From Bradyrhizobium sp. dw_411 (GTDB lineage: Bacteria; Pseudomonadota; Alphaproteobacteria; Rhizobiales; Xanthobacteraceae): a stretch of DNA of 64,000 nucleotides. Location of the stretch: the NCBI RefSeq assembly GCF_018449695.1, contig NZ_JAAVUY010000001.1:310001-374000 (forward strand). The letters are read 5' to 3'. A program made the translations under genes and the position numbers. Numbering within the stretch: the stretch's first letter is position 1; the number at the start of each line of letters is the position of its first letter. The notes beneath the pieces were generated by a model. It saw only the letters and a list, made by a program, of their open reading frames with translations, searched no databases and had not been told where the DNA came from. Shown piece after piece: positions 48,373 to 57,508 of this stretch.

Positions 48373-49653
48373 ATGATCGAAACTGCCGACCAAAGGTTGC
48401 CCGTGACCGTTCTTACGGGCTTCCTCGGCGCAGGCAAGACGACGCTTCTCAATTACGTCCTGACCAATCGGGAAGGCCTGCGCGTCGCTGTCATCGTCAA
48501 TGACATGAGCGAGGTGAATATCGACGCCGACCTCGTGCGCAACGGCGACGCGAGACTTTCCCGTTCGACCGAACAACTGGTCGAAATGACGAATGGCTGT
48601 ATCTGCTGCACGCTCCGGGACGACCTGCTTGCCGAGGTCCGGCGGCTGGCCGCGGAAAACCGTTTCGACTATCTCGTGATCGAAAGCACCGGCATCGGCG
48701 AGCCGATGCCGATCGCGGCGACCTTCTCTTTTCGCGACGCCGAGGGTTTCTCCCTGTCTGACGTCGCGCGCCTCGACGCCCTTGTGACCGTCGTCGACGC
48801 CACAAGTCTGGCCAATTATTTCCAAAGCCGAAATCTCCTGACGGACCATGGCGAGCGCAGGGATGAAGCCGACCGGCGCACGCTGGTCGATCTTCTTGTC
48901 GAGCAAATCGAATTCGCCGACATCGTCGTCCTCAACAAGGTGTCGGATGCGCGCGAGGCGGAGAGCGCCAAGGCGCGATCCATCGTCGCCGCGCTGAACG
49001 GGGACGCCGTGGTGATCGAAACGGACTATGGACGAGCGCCCCTGAGCGCAATTCTGGATCGCTGTTTGTATGACCCGGCCAAGGCGGCGCTGCACCCGTT
49101 GTGGCGCCGGGAGCTGGATCAGCTCGAGACCCATGTGCCGGAGACGGAGGCCTATGGCATCGCCTCGTTCGTCTATCGTGCGCGCCGGCCTTTCCATCCG
49201 GGGAAGTTTCTTGACTTCCTGGGCAGGCCTTGGCCGGGAATTCTGCGCGTGAAAGGCCATTTCTGGCTGGCGACGCGGCCCGACTGGGCGGGAATGCTCT
49301 CGGTCACGGGGATTCAGCGGCGATGCGAGCCGAGCGGATTGTGGTGGGCTTCGGTCCCCCGCGAAACATGGCCGAGCGATGAAAACTTCCTTGCGTACCT
49401 CGAAAGCCGGTGGGACGCCGTTTGCGGCGATCGCCGGCAGGAGTTGGTCTTCATCGGAACGGGTCACGACGACGCAGCGCTGCGGACCATGCTGGACGAG
49501 TGCTTGATCGATTTGCCGGCGACGGGGCCCTCAACTGCCGCGAAGCTCGCCGATCCGTTTCCCGATTGGGGACTTTCGACGCTCCCCAATGGGGCGACGG
49601 ACTCGCAGCCACGGGCCGAGCGCGAAAGCCTCACACCGCTGACGGTTTCCTGA
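48373..49653 (+). CDS. COG0523 G3E GTPase, CobW/ZigA-like metallochaperone
   Basis: 426 residues from the ATG at 48373; an in-frame TTG at 48364 would overlap the previous stop. Walker A is GFLGAGKTT near residues 15-23. The metal motif CxCC appears in [11 protein letters not shown]. Switch II-like [10 protein letters not shown] and a NKVSDA guanine-specificity loop (usually NKxD) follow. The CobW C-terminal domain contains [15 protein letters not shown]. Relatives insert zinc or other metals into client enzymes, often under zinc starvation. The five-base gap to the giant gene implies co-transcription and coupling. Confidence 0.93.
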   Translation: MIETADQRLPVTVLTGFLGAGKTTLLNYVLTNREGLRVAVIVNDMSEVNIDADLVRNGDARLSRSTEQLVEMTNGCICCTLRDDLLAEVRRLAAENRFDYLVIESTGIGEPMPIAATFSFRDAEGFSLSDVARLDALVTVVDATSLANYFQSRNLLTDHGERRDEADRRTLVDLLVEQIEFADIVVLNKVSDAREAESAKARSIVAALNGDAVVIETDYGRAPLSAILDRCLYDPAKAALHPLWRRELDQLETHVPETEAYGIASFVYRARRPFHPGKFLDFLGRPWPGILRVKGHFWLATRPDWAGMLSVTGIQRRCEPSGLWWASVPRETWPSDENFLAYLESRWDAVCGDRRQELVFIGTGHDDAALRTMLDECLIDLPATGPSTAAKLADPFPDWGLSTLPNGATDSQPRAERESLTPLTVS

Positions 49654-49781
49654 CTGTCGAAGCAAGAATACGTGGATGGCCGGGCCATGGGCGAGCGGAA
49701 GCGGCACCGTCCTACGGACGGTTACGACCCCCGGCCCTCACAAAAAAATAATCGGTTTGCGCGACTTCCGAGACCGCTCTA

Positions 49782-50804
49782 CTACTGCGAAACCGTCTGG
49801 ACCACGCTGTTCACCGGCCGCAGGCTGGTCGGCGGCAGCTTCATGTCCTTGACCAGCGCTTCGTCATATTCCGGCAGCGTCTGGTACGTGGTCTTGGCTT
49901 TCATCAACACGACCTTGTAGCCGCCGGCCTTGAGGCGGCGCAGCAGTGTGGGCATCGCTTCGGCAGTGTGCTTCTGGAAATCGTGCATCAGGATGATGCC
50001 CTTGCCGAGCTTGTCGAGTTTGGTCATCACGGTGTTGATGATCTGTGTCGCATCCTTGGCTCTGAAGTCAAAGGAATCGACGTCGCAGGAGAACATCGCG
50101 ACGTTGCGCGTGCCGAGATAAGCCATCGCGGCCGGGCCGTGTTGCAATTCGGGGAAGCGGAAGAACGGCGCCGGTCCGGTGCCCAGCGCCATCTTGACGG
50201 CGCTGTAGCCTTTTTCGATTTCGTCCTTCGCCGCCTGCTCGGTCATCTTCTTGCTGTTCAGATTGGCGTGCGACCAGGTGTGCGCGCCGACGGTGTGGCC
50301 GGCTGCGGCCACTTGCCGCAGAATCTCCGGATGATAGGTGGCGTGCTTGCCGATCGAGAAGAACACCGCCTTGGTGCATTCATCGGCGAGCGCCTTGAGC
50401 ACGGCGGGCGTATTGCCCGGCCACGGGCCGTCGTCGAAGGTCAGCACGACTTCCTTGTCGGCCAGAAAATCAAGTTGCTTGAAATGCTCGAAACCAAAGC
50501 CCGGTCCGCCCGTGGTGTCGATTTCGACCACGCGGCTGAGGCCAAGCGCGTCCGGATTGGCGCAAACGGTCTTGACCGGCTGCGGCGCAACGGGCGGCTT
50601 TTCCGGGATCGTGCCGGTGACTTCAATGTCGCGGGACGCGCTGGCTTTGGCGGTGGCGGGCGGAACCTGCGGAGGTGGGGTCTGCGCGGCCGCGACGATC
50701 TGGGGCGCGAGCTCATGGCCCGGATGGGATGTCCAGAACCACACGCCGGCGATGACGACCGCCGCCACGACACTCGCCAACATCAGACCGACCGCATTAC
50801 GCAT
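49782..50804 (-). CDS. polysaccharide deacetylase family protein (NodB-like)
   Basis: 340 residues. An N-terminal membrane anchor or signal (AVGLMLASVVAAVVIAGVWFW) and a Pro/Ala linker lead to the NodB homology domain: motif 1 TFDDGPWPG with the catalytic Asp pair, motif 2 HTWSH (metal-binding HxxxH), and a later FRFPEL and LMHDFQKHTAEAMP. It is likely a periplasmic, metal-dependent de-N-acetylase acting on a cell-wall or surface polysaccharide. Convergent with the GTPase gene. Confidence 0.92.
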   Translation of the reverse strand: MRNAVGLMLASVVAAVVIAGVWFWTSHPGHELAPQIVAAAQTPPPQVPPATAKASASRDIEVTGTIPEKPPVAPQPVKTVCANPDALGLSRVVEIDTTGGPGFGFEHFKQLDFLADKEVVLTFDDGPWPGNTPAVLKALADECTKAVFFSIGKHATYHPEILRQVAAAGHTVGAHTWSHANLNSKKMTEQAAKDEIEKGYSAVKMALGTGPAPFFRFPELQHGPAAMAYLGTRNVAMFSCDVDSFDFRAKDATQIINTVMTKLDKLGKGIILMHDFQKHTAEAMPTLLRRLKAGGYKVVLMKAKTTYQTLPEYDEALVKDMKLPPTSLRPVNSVVQTVSQ

Positions 50805-50950
50805 GGTTACGCTTCCTTAAATACGCACGACAAAATTGGAGCCATGTCATTTATGGAAAATAGTTATTAACGCCCCACCAACGCGGCCCTGGTTCCGCCG
50901 CGCTAATTAGCAGCACCCGTAACGGGCTCTCGGGAGGGCCATCTGGTCGA

Positions 50951-50964
50951 GTGACCGAGGTCAC
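50951..50964. promoter_or_regulatory. GTGACC-GA-GGTCAC palindrome
   Basis: A perfect 6-base inverted repeat with a 2-base spacer, about 105 bases before the first Cys-rich gene. A related half-site GGAGGTCACA occurs 21 bases downstream (about 50984-50993). An operator is possible but the regulator is unknown. Confidence 0.4.
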
Positions 50965-51069
50965 ATTCGGCTTATGGAGTGATGGAGGTCACAGTTGATG
51001 CCGCGCCGTCGAGGCACAAACAGGCATCAACAACGCGCCGCCGACCCGGCGATACCCTTGGAGCCGAAC

Positions 51070-51348
51070 ATGACCGCATCTCACACCAGGACACTTCGCC
51101 AGGCCGGTTTAGTGCTGGTTTTCGCCGTCTCGCTGTCCGGGCTCTGCTCGACCCAAAGTTTTGCCTTCAGCGCCGAGGCGCAGCAGATGTGCACCGGCGA
51201 TGCGTTTCGCCTGTGCAGTCCCGAAATCCCCAATATTGCGAAAATCACCGCCTGCATGGTGAAGCATCGGTCTGATCTGAGCGCCGGCTGCAGGACTGTG
51301 ATGGACCGGGATCTGGCCCGGCAATCCAGCAAGGTCGCGGCGCAGTAA
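51070..51348 (+). CDS. small secreted Cys-rich (GLG1-type repeat) protein
   Basis: 92 residues from the ATG at 51070 (TTGGAG upstream). Signal peptide through about residue 32 (LVLVFAVSLSGLCSTQSFA). The mature part has the pattern C-x7-C ... C-M-x3-R-x4-C (MCTGDAFRLC, ACMVKHRSDLSAGC), matching the Cys-rich repeat of the Golgi GLG1 family, here as a single copy with two likely disulfides. Function unknown; related short proteins are common in Bradyrhizobium. Paralogue 120 bases downstream. Confidence 0.8.
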   Translation: MTASHTRTLRQAGLVLVFAVSLSGLCSTQSFAFSAEAQQMCTGDAFRLCSPEIPNIAKITACMVKHRSDLSAGCRTVMDRDLARQSSKVAAQ

Positions 51349-51468
51349 TCAGCCGCGACGTTATGCCTCGCGGGTTCCTGGCCCTGCGAATTGGTGCAGT
51401 TGGGGCGCATTGACATCGATCGCGCGGCAGACTCTGATCCCCGCATAATTGAGGCAAGGCGTGATCAT

Positions 51469-51678
51469 ATGACCCGAATTCTTTTTATTGTTCCATTTGT
51501 CCTGATGCTTTCCGCAGCGTCGGCGCAGCAAGGGCATGACGCCTGTGCGCGGGATGTCTCGCGTCATTGCCGGGCTGTGATGAACGAGGGCGATTCGGCG
51601 GTTCTGGGCTGTCTCAAGCAACACCGCGCCCGGCTCAGCAGGGCCTGCGACAAGGTGCTGACCGACAACGGGCAGTAA
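51469..51678 (+). CDS. small secreted Cys-rich protein, paralogue
   Basis: 69 residues. Signal peptide MTRILFIVPFVLMLSAASAQ, then the same Cys-rich unit: ACARDVSRHCRAVM ... GCLKQHRARLSRACDKVL. The four Cys positions align with those of the neighbour, though overall identity is modest. The ATG at 51469 was chosen because the signal peptide begins there; the ribosome site is weak. Confidence 0.75.
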   Translation: MTRILFIVPFVLMLSAASAQQGHDACARDVSRHCRAVMNEGDSAVLGCLKQHRARLSRACDKVLTDNGQ

Positions 51679-51687
51679 CTAAATCCC

Positions 51688-51782
51688 CGTCATTCCGGGG
51701 CGCGCGTAGCGCGAACCCGAAATCTAGAAGTAATAAGCGCGAGATTCCAGGTTCGATGCTTTGCATCGCCCCGGAATGACGA
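51688..51782. repeat. palindromic repeat, CATTCCGGGG family
   Basis: CGTCATTCCGGGGCG pairs with CGCCCCGGAATGACG, with inner AACCCGAAATCT and GATTCCAGGTTCG arms. Same family as 30125-30206. It sits between the convergent Cys-rich and MFS_3 genes. Confidence 0.88.
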
Positions 51783-51792
51783 CTCTGCTATT

Positions 51793-53484
51793 TTACGTAC
51801 CGCTGCTGCCCGCAGCGGCGGAAGCGATCGGCAAGACCTCGTTCGCGGCAATGTCGGGGCTTTCTTCTTTCCAGCGCACCGATCCGAACGGCCGCTCCAG
51901 CATGCGGCGGATACGGATCGGGTCCGGGCCGAGGTGAAAGGCGATCGCCTGCAGATGCAGCGCGCGTTCGGATTGCGTCGCGCGATTTCGCTGGCGCAGA
52001 TAATCCAGCCAGGTCGGGCAATGATAGCGCTCGGTCCATAATTCCGGATCGGCGATGTCGCGCGCGATCGACCAGCCATAGGCGCCGCTGCGCTGGCGGC
52101 TGAGCTGCACGTCCTGCATCACATTGTGGAAGGCGCGCGCGTTTTCCTGCGCCACGCGATATTCGATCTCGACAACCAGCGGTCCGCTCCGCGCGGTCAG
52201 CGACAATTGCACTTCGGGGTCGGCGAGCATTTCCGCGTCTTCGTTGCGCGCGCCGACCGGCGGCATGTGCAGCCACAGGCCGAGCACCGGGGAAGCAAAC
52301 ATCAATGCGCCGGAAACCAACAGTGCCGTCTCGACGCCGACCTGATCGGTCAGATGTCCCCAGCCCCAGCTTCCGATCGCGATGCCGCCGGCGATCGAAG
52401 CCTGGTACGCCGCCAGCGAGCGGCCGGCGACCCAGCGCGGTGCCGAGAGCTGCACACCGATATTGAACAGCGCGACCGCAAGCATCCATGCCGCGCCCGC
52501 CACCACCAGCGCCGCGGCGGTCAGCACCGGCTCGCGGCTCAGCGCTACGGCGACGATCGCGCCGCCCATCGACAGCGCGCAGGCGCGGATCGCGGCTTCG
52601 CCGCTCATGCGCTTGCGCACCTCGGCGATGTTAAGCGCACCGACCACCGCACCCATGCCGAACGCGCCGAGCATGATGCCGTAGGTTTGCGCGCCGCCAT
52701 GCAACAGGTCGCGCGCCACCAGCGGCATCAGCGCCGAGACCGAGCCGCCGAGAACGCCGGTCACCAAGGTGCGCGCAAGAACAATGCGGATCGAGGGCGA
52801 GTTGGCGATGTAGCGCACGCCGGAGACGATCGCCCGGTTGAGACGTTCGCGCGGCAATCGCGATGGTTCGTTGGTGCGGCGCCACAGAAACAGCACCACC
52901 AGCAGCGGAATATAAAGCACCGCATTGGCGGCGAAGGCCGCGACCGCGCCGGCGGTCGCGACCACGATGCCGCCGATCGCCGGGCCGAAACTTCGCGCGA
53001 TATTGTAGCTGATGCCGTTCAGCGCCACCGCGGACGGCAGCGTCTCCGCCGGGACCTGTTCGCTGACCGAGGATTGCCAGGCGGGACCGAACAGCGCCAT
53101 GCCGCTGCCGACGACGAAGCAAAACGCCAATAAGGTCTGCGGCGTGATCAGGCCCAGCCACGCCAGCACCGATAGCGCGGTGGCGCCCGACAGCGCGATC
53201 GCCAGCGAGATCAGCGCGACGATGCGCCGGTCATACATGTCGGCAATGGCACCGGCCGGCATCGAGATCAGCATCACCGGCAGCATCAGCGCGGTCTGCA
53301 CCAGCGCGACCTTGTCGGCCGACGACGTCATCTGGGTCATGGCCCAGGCCGCCCCAACGCCCTGGATCAGGAGACCGAGATTGGAAAGCAGGCTCGCCAG
53401 CCAGATCCGCCGGAACACGGAATGCCGCAACGGCGCGGTGACGCCATCGGCCGACAGCATCGAGCGCCTTGGCTGTTCCGTCAT
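51793..53484 (-). CDS. MFS_3-type exporter with C-terminal ABM-like domain
   Basis: 563 residues from the ATG at 53484, with GGAG in front; an in-frame ATG four codons earlier has no ribosome site. The N-terminal 400 residues form a 12-helix MFS permease of the EntS/transmembrane secretion effector kind (FRRIWLASLLSNLGLLIQGVG, PVMLISMPAGAIADMYDRR). The C-terminal soluble part (VVEIEYRVAQENARAFHNVM, GWSIARDIADPELWTERY) resembles an ABM-type ferredoxin-like domain. Substrate unknown. Divergent from the P450 gene. Confidence 0.88.
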   Translation of the reverse strand: MTEQPRRSMLSADGVTAPLRHSVFRRIWLASLLSNLGLLIQGVGAAWAMTQMTSSADKVALVQTALMLPVMLISMPAGAIADMYDRRIVALISLAIALSGATALSVLAWLGLITPQTLLAFCFVVGSGMALFGPAWQSSVSEQVPAETLPSAVALNGISYNIARSFGPAIGGIVVATAGAVAAFAANAVLYIPLLVVLFLWRRTNEPSRLPRERLNRAIVSGVRYIANSPSIRIVLARTLVTGVLGGSVSALMPLVARDLLHGGAQTYGIMLGAFGMGAVVGALNIAEVRKRMSGEAAIRACALSMGGAIVAVALSREPVLTAAALVVAGAAWMLAVALFNIGVQLSAPRWVAGRSLAAYQASIAGGIAIGSWGWGHLTDQVGVETALLVSGALMFASPVLGLWLHMPPVGARNEDAEMLADPEVQLSLTARSGPLVVEIEYRVAQENARAFHNVMQDVQLSRQRSGAYGWSIARDIADPELWTERYHCPTWLDYLRQRNRATQSERALHLQAIAFHLGPDPIRIRRMLERPFGSVRWKEESPDIAANEVLPIASAAAGSSGT

Positions 53485-53742
53485 CGCCCGCTCCATGGAG
53501 GCCGGCCGTTGCCGGTCCTTGATTCCTGCCTTTTGCAGTGATGCCCGTGAAAGTCCTTGGCTGTCCAGTGGTTAGCTCCAGGCAAAAATACGGCAAACAG
53601 CGCGCAGCCAACAACCGGCCGTTCGCGGCAGATATTCCGCCGGATGGTATTGGCCGAGGAGTGCCTTCATGGCGCCGGGATTCCGGAGCTGATAGGATGA
53701 CGCGACGCCGATCTCGTCACGTAGCTTTTAGCGAGGACGCCC

Positions 53743-55125
53743 GTGAGCATAGCCGAAGCCTGGGATATTCCGGTCACGCCGCTGGTGCCGCCAAGCCCTC
53801 CACGCGCCTCCGAAACCCTGACCGCGTTGAAGCGGATGGCGTTGATGCGCGAAAGCATGATCGCGACCTGGGGGCAGCCCGCCTACGAGGAGGATGTCAT
53901 CCAGGGTCGCTTTCTCGGGCGCAACAGTTTCATCATCAACGACCCGAATGCGATCCGGCATGTGCTGGTCGACAATTACGAGAACTACACGCGAACGCCG
54001 GCCGGCATCCGCGTGCTGCGTCCGGTGCTCGGCGAAGGCCTGCTGATTGCCGAGGGCCGTACCTGGAAGCACCAACGCCGAACGCTGGCGCCAGCTTTCA
54101 CGCCGCGCGCGGTGGCGCCGATGATTCCGCACATGATTGCGGCGACCGATGAAACGATCGCGAAATTGCAGTCCCTGAGCGGCGGCCCGGTCGACCTGCG
54201 CGAAGCGTTGCAGCGCATGACGCTCGAGATCGCCGGGCGCACAATGTTCTCGTTCGAGATGGGCCGTCACGGCGCGACCTTGCGCGACTTCGTGATGGAA
54301 TATGGCGCGCGGCTGGCGCGGCCGCATTTTCTCGACCTGCTGTTGCCGCTGGGCTGGCCGAGCCCACAGGATTTTTCCCGCGCCCGTTTCCGCAGGCGAT
54401 GGACGCAGTTCATCGGCACTTTGATGAAAGAACGCCGTGCCGCCGGCAAGAACGAAGGCGCGCCGGCGCGCGACCTGTTCGACCTGATGGAGGCCGCGCG
54501 CGATCCGGAGACCAATGAGGCCTTCAGCGACGCGCAGCTCGGCGATCAGGTGGCGACGATGATTCTGGCCGGCCACGAGACCACCGCGACGGCGCTGTTC
54601 TGGTCGTTGTATCTGTTGGCGCTGGATGGCCCGACCCAGGACCAACTGGCGGCGGAGGTCCAGGGCGCGACCGCGAACGGCACGCTCGATCTCGACCGGC
54701 TGAAATTTACCCGCGCGGTGGTCGATGAAACCATGCGGCTCTATCCGCCGGCGTTTCTGATCGCGCGCGCGGCCTATGCCGCCGACACGGTCGCAGGCCG
54801 GCCGGTCAAGAAGAACGACGTGATTTTGATTGCGCCATGGCTTCTGCATCGTCACGAAAAACTCTGGGACAATCCGAACGCGTTTGTGCCCTCGCGCTTT
54901 ATGCCGGGTATGCCGCCGCCGGATCGCTTCGCCTATCTGCCGTTCGGCGTCGGCGCACGGGTCTGTATCGGGGCGCATTTTGCGCTGGTGGAGGCCACAT
55001 TGGCGCTCGCCAAACTGATCGCCGCTTTCCGGGTCGAGCTTGTCGACAAGGAGCCGGTCATGCCGCTCGGTGTGGTGACGACGCAGCCCGATCGCTCGCC
55101 GATGTTTCGGATTACACGCCGCTGA
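53743..55125 (+). CDS. cytochrome P450
   Basis: 460 residues, GTG start with GAGG nine bases upstream. I-helix oxygen-binding motif AGHETTATALFW, K-helix ETMR (ExxR), and haem-binding loop FGVGARVCIG with the axial Cys are all intact. The length and VLVDNYENYTRTPAGIRVLRPVLG N-terminal region (landmark LRPVLGEGLL) are bacterial class I-like. No ferredoxin or reductase gene is close. Divergence from an exporter suggests, as inference, a secondary metabolite or xenobiotic pathway. Confidence 0.95.
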   Translation: MSIAEAWDIPVTPLVPPSPPRASETLTALKRMALMRESMIATWGQPAYEEDVIQGRFLGRNSFIINDPNAIRHVLVDNYENYTRTPAGIRVLRPVLGEGLLIAEGRTWKHQRRTLAPAFTPRAVAPMIPHMIAATDETIAKLQSLSGGPVDLREALQRMTLEIAGRTMFSFEMGRHGATLRDFVMEYGARLARPHFLDLLLPLGWPSPQDFSRARFRRRWTQFIGTLMKERRAAGKNEGAPARDLFDLMEAARDPETNEAFSDAQLGDQVATMILAGHETTATALFWSLYLLALDGPTQDQLAAEVQGATANGTLDLDRLKFTRAVVDETMRLYPPAFLIARAAYAADTVAGRPVKKNDVILIAPWLLHRHEKLWDNPNAFVPSRFMPGMPPPDRFAYLPFGVGARVCIGAHFALVEATLALAKLIAAFRVELVDKEPVMPLGVVTTQPDRSPMFRITRR

Positions 55126-55215
55126 CCGGAAGCTTTCCTGCGGGATGGATTCAGCCGCTTGCCGCGTGACCCGCCCTTGCATGAAGGTGTCGTCAATCTC
55201 ATTTAAGTCTCCGGT

Positions 55216-56625
55216 ATGAACGATATTCAGGCGCAATTTTCAGTATTGAAACAGGCGGCCGACCCGGTCGTGGCCGACGCAATCGCGCGCCTGATCGAGA
55301 CCGGCGCGGACCACGAGCTTAACCGGATCAATCTTCTGGATTTTTCCAGGCGCACCGGCCTCGACGAGGAGCGGGTGATTTCCGGCTTTCTGCATGCGTC
55401 GCGGCTCGGGATGTTCGATCTATCCTGGAACGTGCTGTGCCCTGGCTGCGGCGGCGTTCTGGATGCCCACAGTACGCTGAAATCGCTGCGCCATGATGAA
55501 TATCAGTGCGGGCTGTGCGCCACCGGTTACGAAGCCTCGGTCGACGAACAGGTCGAGGTTGCCTTCACCGTCAGCCCCCGGATCCGGCAGATCGCGGCGC
55601 ACAATCCCAATTCGCTGCCGATCTGGGAATATTTCAAGCAGGTGTTCTGGAGCTCCGGCGTCGATTTCGATCAGGAGTCCGCCGACGCGTTGACGGATGA
55701 GGTGGCGCTGGACACGCGTGAATTGCCCGCCGGTGAGAAGGCGGAGCTGTCGCTGCAACTGCCGGCGGAATTCATCATCGTGTTCGAGCCGGTGACGCAT
55801 GCCGCAACGTTTATCGACGTCCAGGGCGAGCCGACCCAGGAAGTTCAGCGAATATCCTTGACCTATGCCAAGGCCCATGAGCCGGTCGAAACCATCACAT
55901 TGCGCCCCGGCCCGTTGCTTCTGTCGCTAGATAATCAGACCGGCGTGCGGGTGCTGCCGTCGGTCTTTGTCGCCGCCGATGCGCTCCATCATCTGATCCG
56001 CAAGCGCAAGCCGTTGCTGACCGCCAAGCGGATGCTGACCAACCAGACGTTTCGCGATGTCTACAAGGCCGACAACCTCAATATCGATCAGCGGCTCAAG
56101 ATCACCTCGCTGACGTTCCTGTTCACCGATCTCAAGGGCTCAACTGCGCTCTATGAGCGGGTCGGCGATCTCGCCGCCTTCGATCTGGTCCGCGCGCATT
56201 TTCACGCCTTGCTGGAAATCATCGCATCCGAGAAAGGTGCCGTCGTGAAGACGATCGGCGATGCCGTGATGGCGACCTTCGTGCGGCCTGAACATGCGCT
56301 GGCTGCGGGGTTGCGGATGCGGGCTGCGATGGATGCGCTTAATGCCCAGCGTGGCACCGATGATCTCGTGGTCAAGATCGGCATTCATGAAGGACCGTGT
56401 CTCGCCGTGATGCTCAATGAGCGGCAGGATTATTTCGGACAGACCGTCAACATTGCCGCCCGGGTTCAAGGCCTCGCGACCTCGCAGTCGATTCACATCA
56501 CCGGTCCGGTGATTGACGCCCCTGCCGTGGCCGCGCTGCTGGACAAGAAGGCGATTGCGCCCATTCAAAAACACGCGGCGCTGCGGGGCATTGCCGACAA
56601 GATCGTGGTTTACGAAATCCCCTGA
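55216..56625 (+). CDS. class III adenylate/guanylate cyclase with zinc-ribbon N-terminal region (DUF5939-like)
   Basis: 469 residues. Residues 70-105 carry CPGCG and CGLC, a zinc-ribbon-like pair. The middle part (about 120-290) is the DUF5939-type region found in front of bacterial cyclases. The C-terminal catalytic domain has both metal Asp motifs (FTDLKGS and GDAVMATF) and the C-terminal DYFGQTVNIAARVQGLA. It is predicted to be soluble and to make cAMP or cGMP in response to an unknown input. It follows the P450 gene. Confidence 0.92.
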   Translation: MNDIQAQFSVLKQAADPVVADAIARLIETGADHELNRINLLDFSRRTGLDEERVISGFLHASRLGMFDLSWNVLCPGCGGVLDAHSTLKSLRHDEYQCGLCATGYEASVDEQVEVAFTVSPRIRQIAAHNPNSLPIWEYFKQVFWSSGVDFDQESADALTDEVALDTRELPAGEKAELSLQLPAEFIIVFEPVTHAATFIDVQGEPTQEVQRISLTYAKAHEPVETITLRPGPLLLSLDNQTGVRVLPSVFVAADALHHLIRKRKPLLTAKRMLTNQTFRDVYKADNLNIDQRLKITSLTFLFTDLKGSTALYERVGDLAAFDLVRAHFHALLEIIASEKGAVVKTIGDAVMATFVRPEHALAAGLRMRAAMDALNAQRGTDDLVVKIGIHEGPCLAVMLNERQDYFGQTVNIAARVQGLATSQSIHITGPVIDAPAVAALLDKKAIAPIQKHAALRGIADKIVVYEIP

Positions 56626-56779
56626 ACGAATCCCCTGTTAGATTGCCTATTCGTAATGCGGTTTGGGAACTTGCGCGGATTGCGCGCCGGGAATTTCCAG
56701 CCCATATATTGGCTATCGCCACGATGCGGCAGCCAAGCGACGTCACACGGTTTATCCCACGCGATATCGGTAGGAAGTA

Positions 56780-57259
56780 ATGCTGGACGGATTACGCCAA
56801 TTCATTGCCGACGTTATTTCTCCCGGCGGACACGAGGGCCGGTCGTTCGACGACACCGGCTATCGTCTGGCAGCGACCGCGTTGCTGGTGCACGTCATCT
56901 CGCTCGATGGCGAACCATCCGAAGTCGAGAAGCGGAAACTTCACAGCCTGATCGAAAGCCGCTTCGGACTTGATCCGGGAACTGCCGATCAACTGATCGC
57001 CTCCGCAACCCTGGTCGAGGGCGAGGCGGTCGATCTCTATCATTTCACCAGCGTCATCATGCGTTCGGTGGATGAGGCGGGCCGCCTGCGCATTGTCGAA
57101 ATGATGTGGGAGCTGGTTTACGCCGACGGGCAGGTCAGCGAGTTCGAGGACAATGTGGTGTGGCGTGCCGCCGATCTGCTCGGCGTGTCGTCGCGGGACC
57201 GGATTGATCTCAAGCATCGTGTCGCCGGGACGCAATCTGCGCCGGCCGCCGGCAATTGA
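56780..57259 (+). CDS. TerB-family protein
   Basis: 159 residues. The central helical bundle (AATALLVHVISLDGEPSEVEKRKLHSLIESRFGLD, landmark LDGEPSEVEK, and later YADGQVSEFEDNVVWRAADLLGV) matches TerB, with two acidic DG-E loops that could bind metal. TerB-like proteins are associated with tellurite resistance and envelope stress. No terC/D/E genes accompany it, so it is a stand-alone housekeeping-type member. Confidence 0.9.
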   Translation: MLDGLRQFIADVISPGGHEGRSFDDTGYRLAATALLVHVISLDGEPSEVEKRKLHSLIESRFGLDPGTADQLIASATLVEGEAVDLYHFTSVIMRSVDEAGRLRIVEMMWELVYADGQVSEFEDNVVWRAADLLGVSSRDRIDLKHRVAGTQSAPAAGN

Positions 57260-57508
57260 GGTTGTGGGCAGGCCATCCGGCACGTCCCGGTGCAGCGTGT
57301 TTCGATCTTCCGATACCGGACATGACGAAACTTTAATTTCGTCGCCCGTCGCGCGCTGCAATACGCGCTTATCCCCCCAAATCCTCTCGTTTAATTCTCC
57401 CGATCCCGGATTTGATAGCACCGAAATGCTTGCAGGCGGCTTGCATCCCGCTTAAGGCGTATGCTGCCTTCCTGGGCATAGCCTGCCATTTATTTACGAG
57501 CATCGATC

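Noticed and set aside
53728..55236. 502-codon minus-strand open frame
   Set aside because: It is fully antisense to the cytochrome P450, whose motifs are all intact. High GC keeps stop codons rare in this frame.
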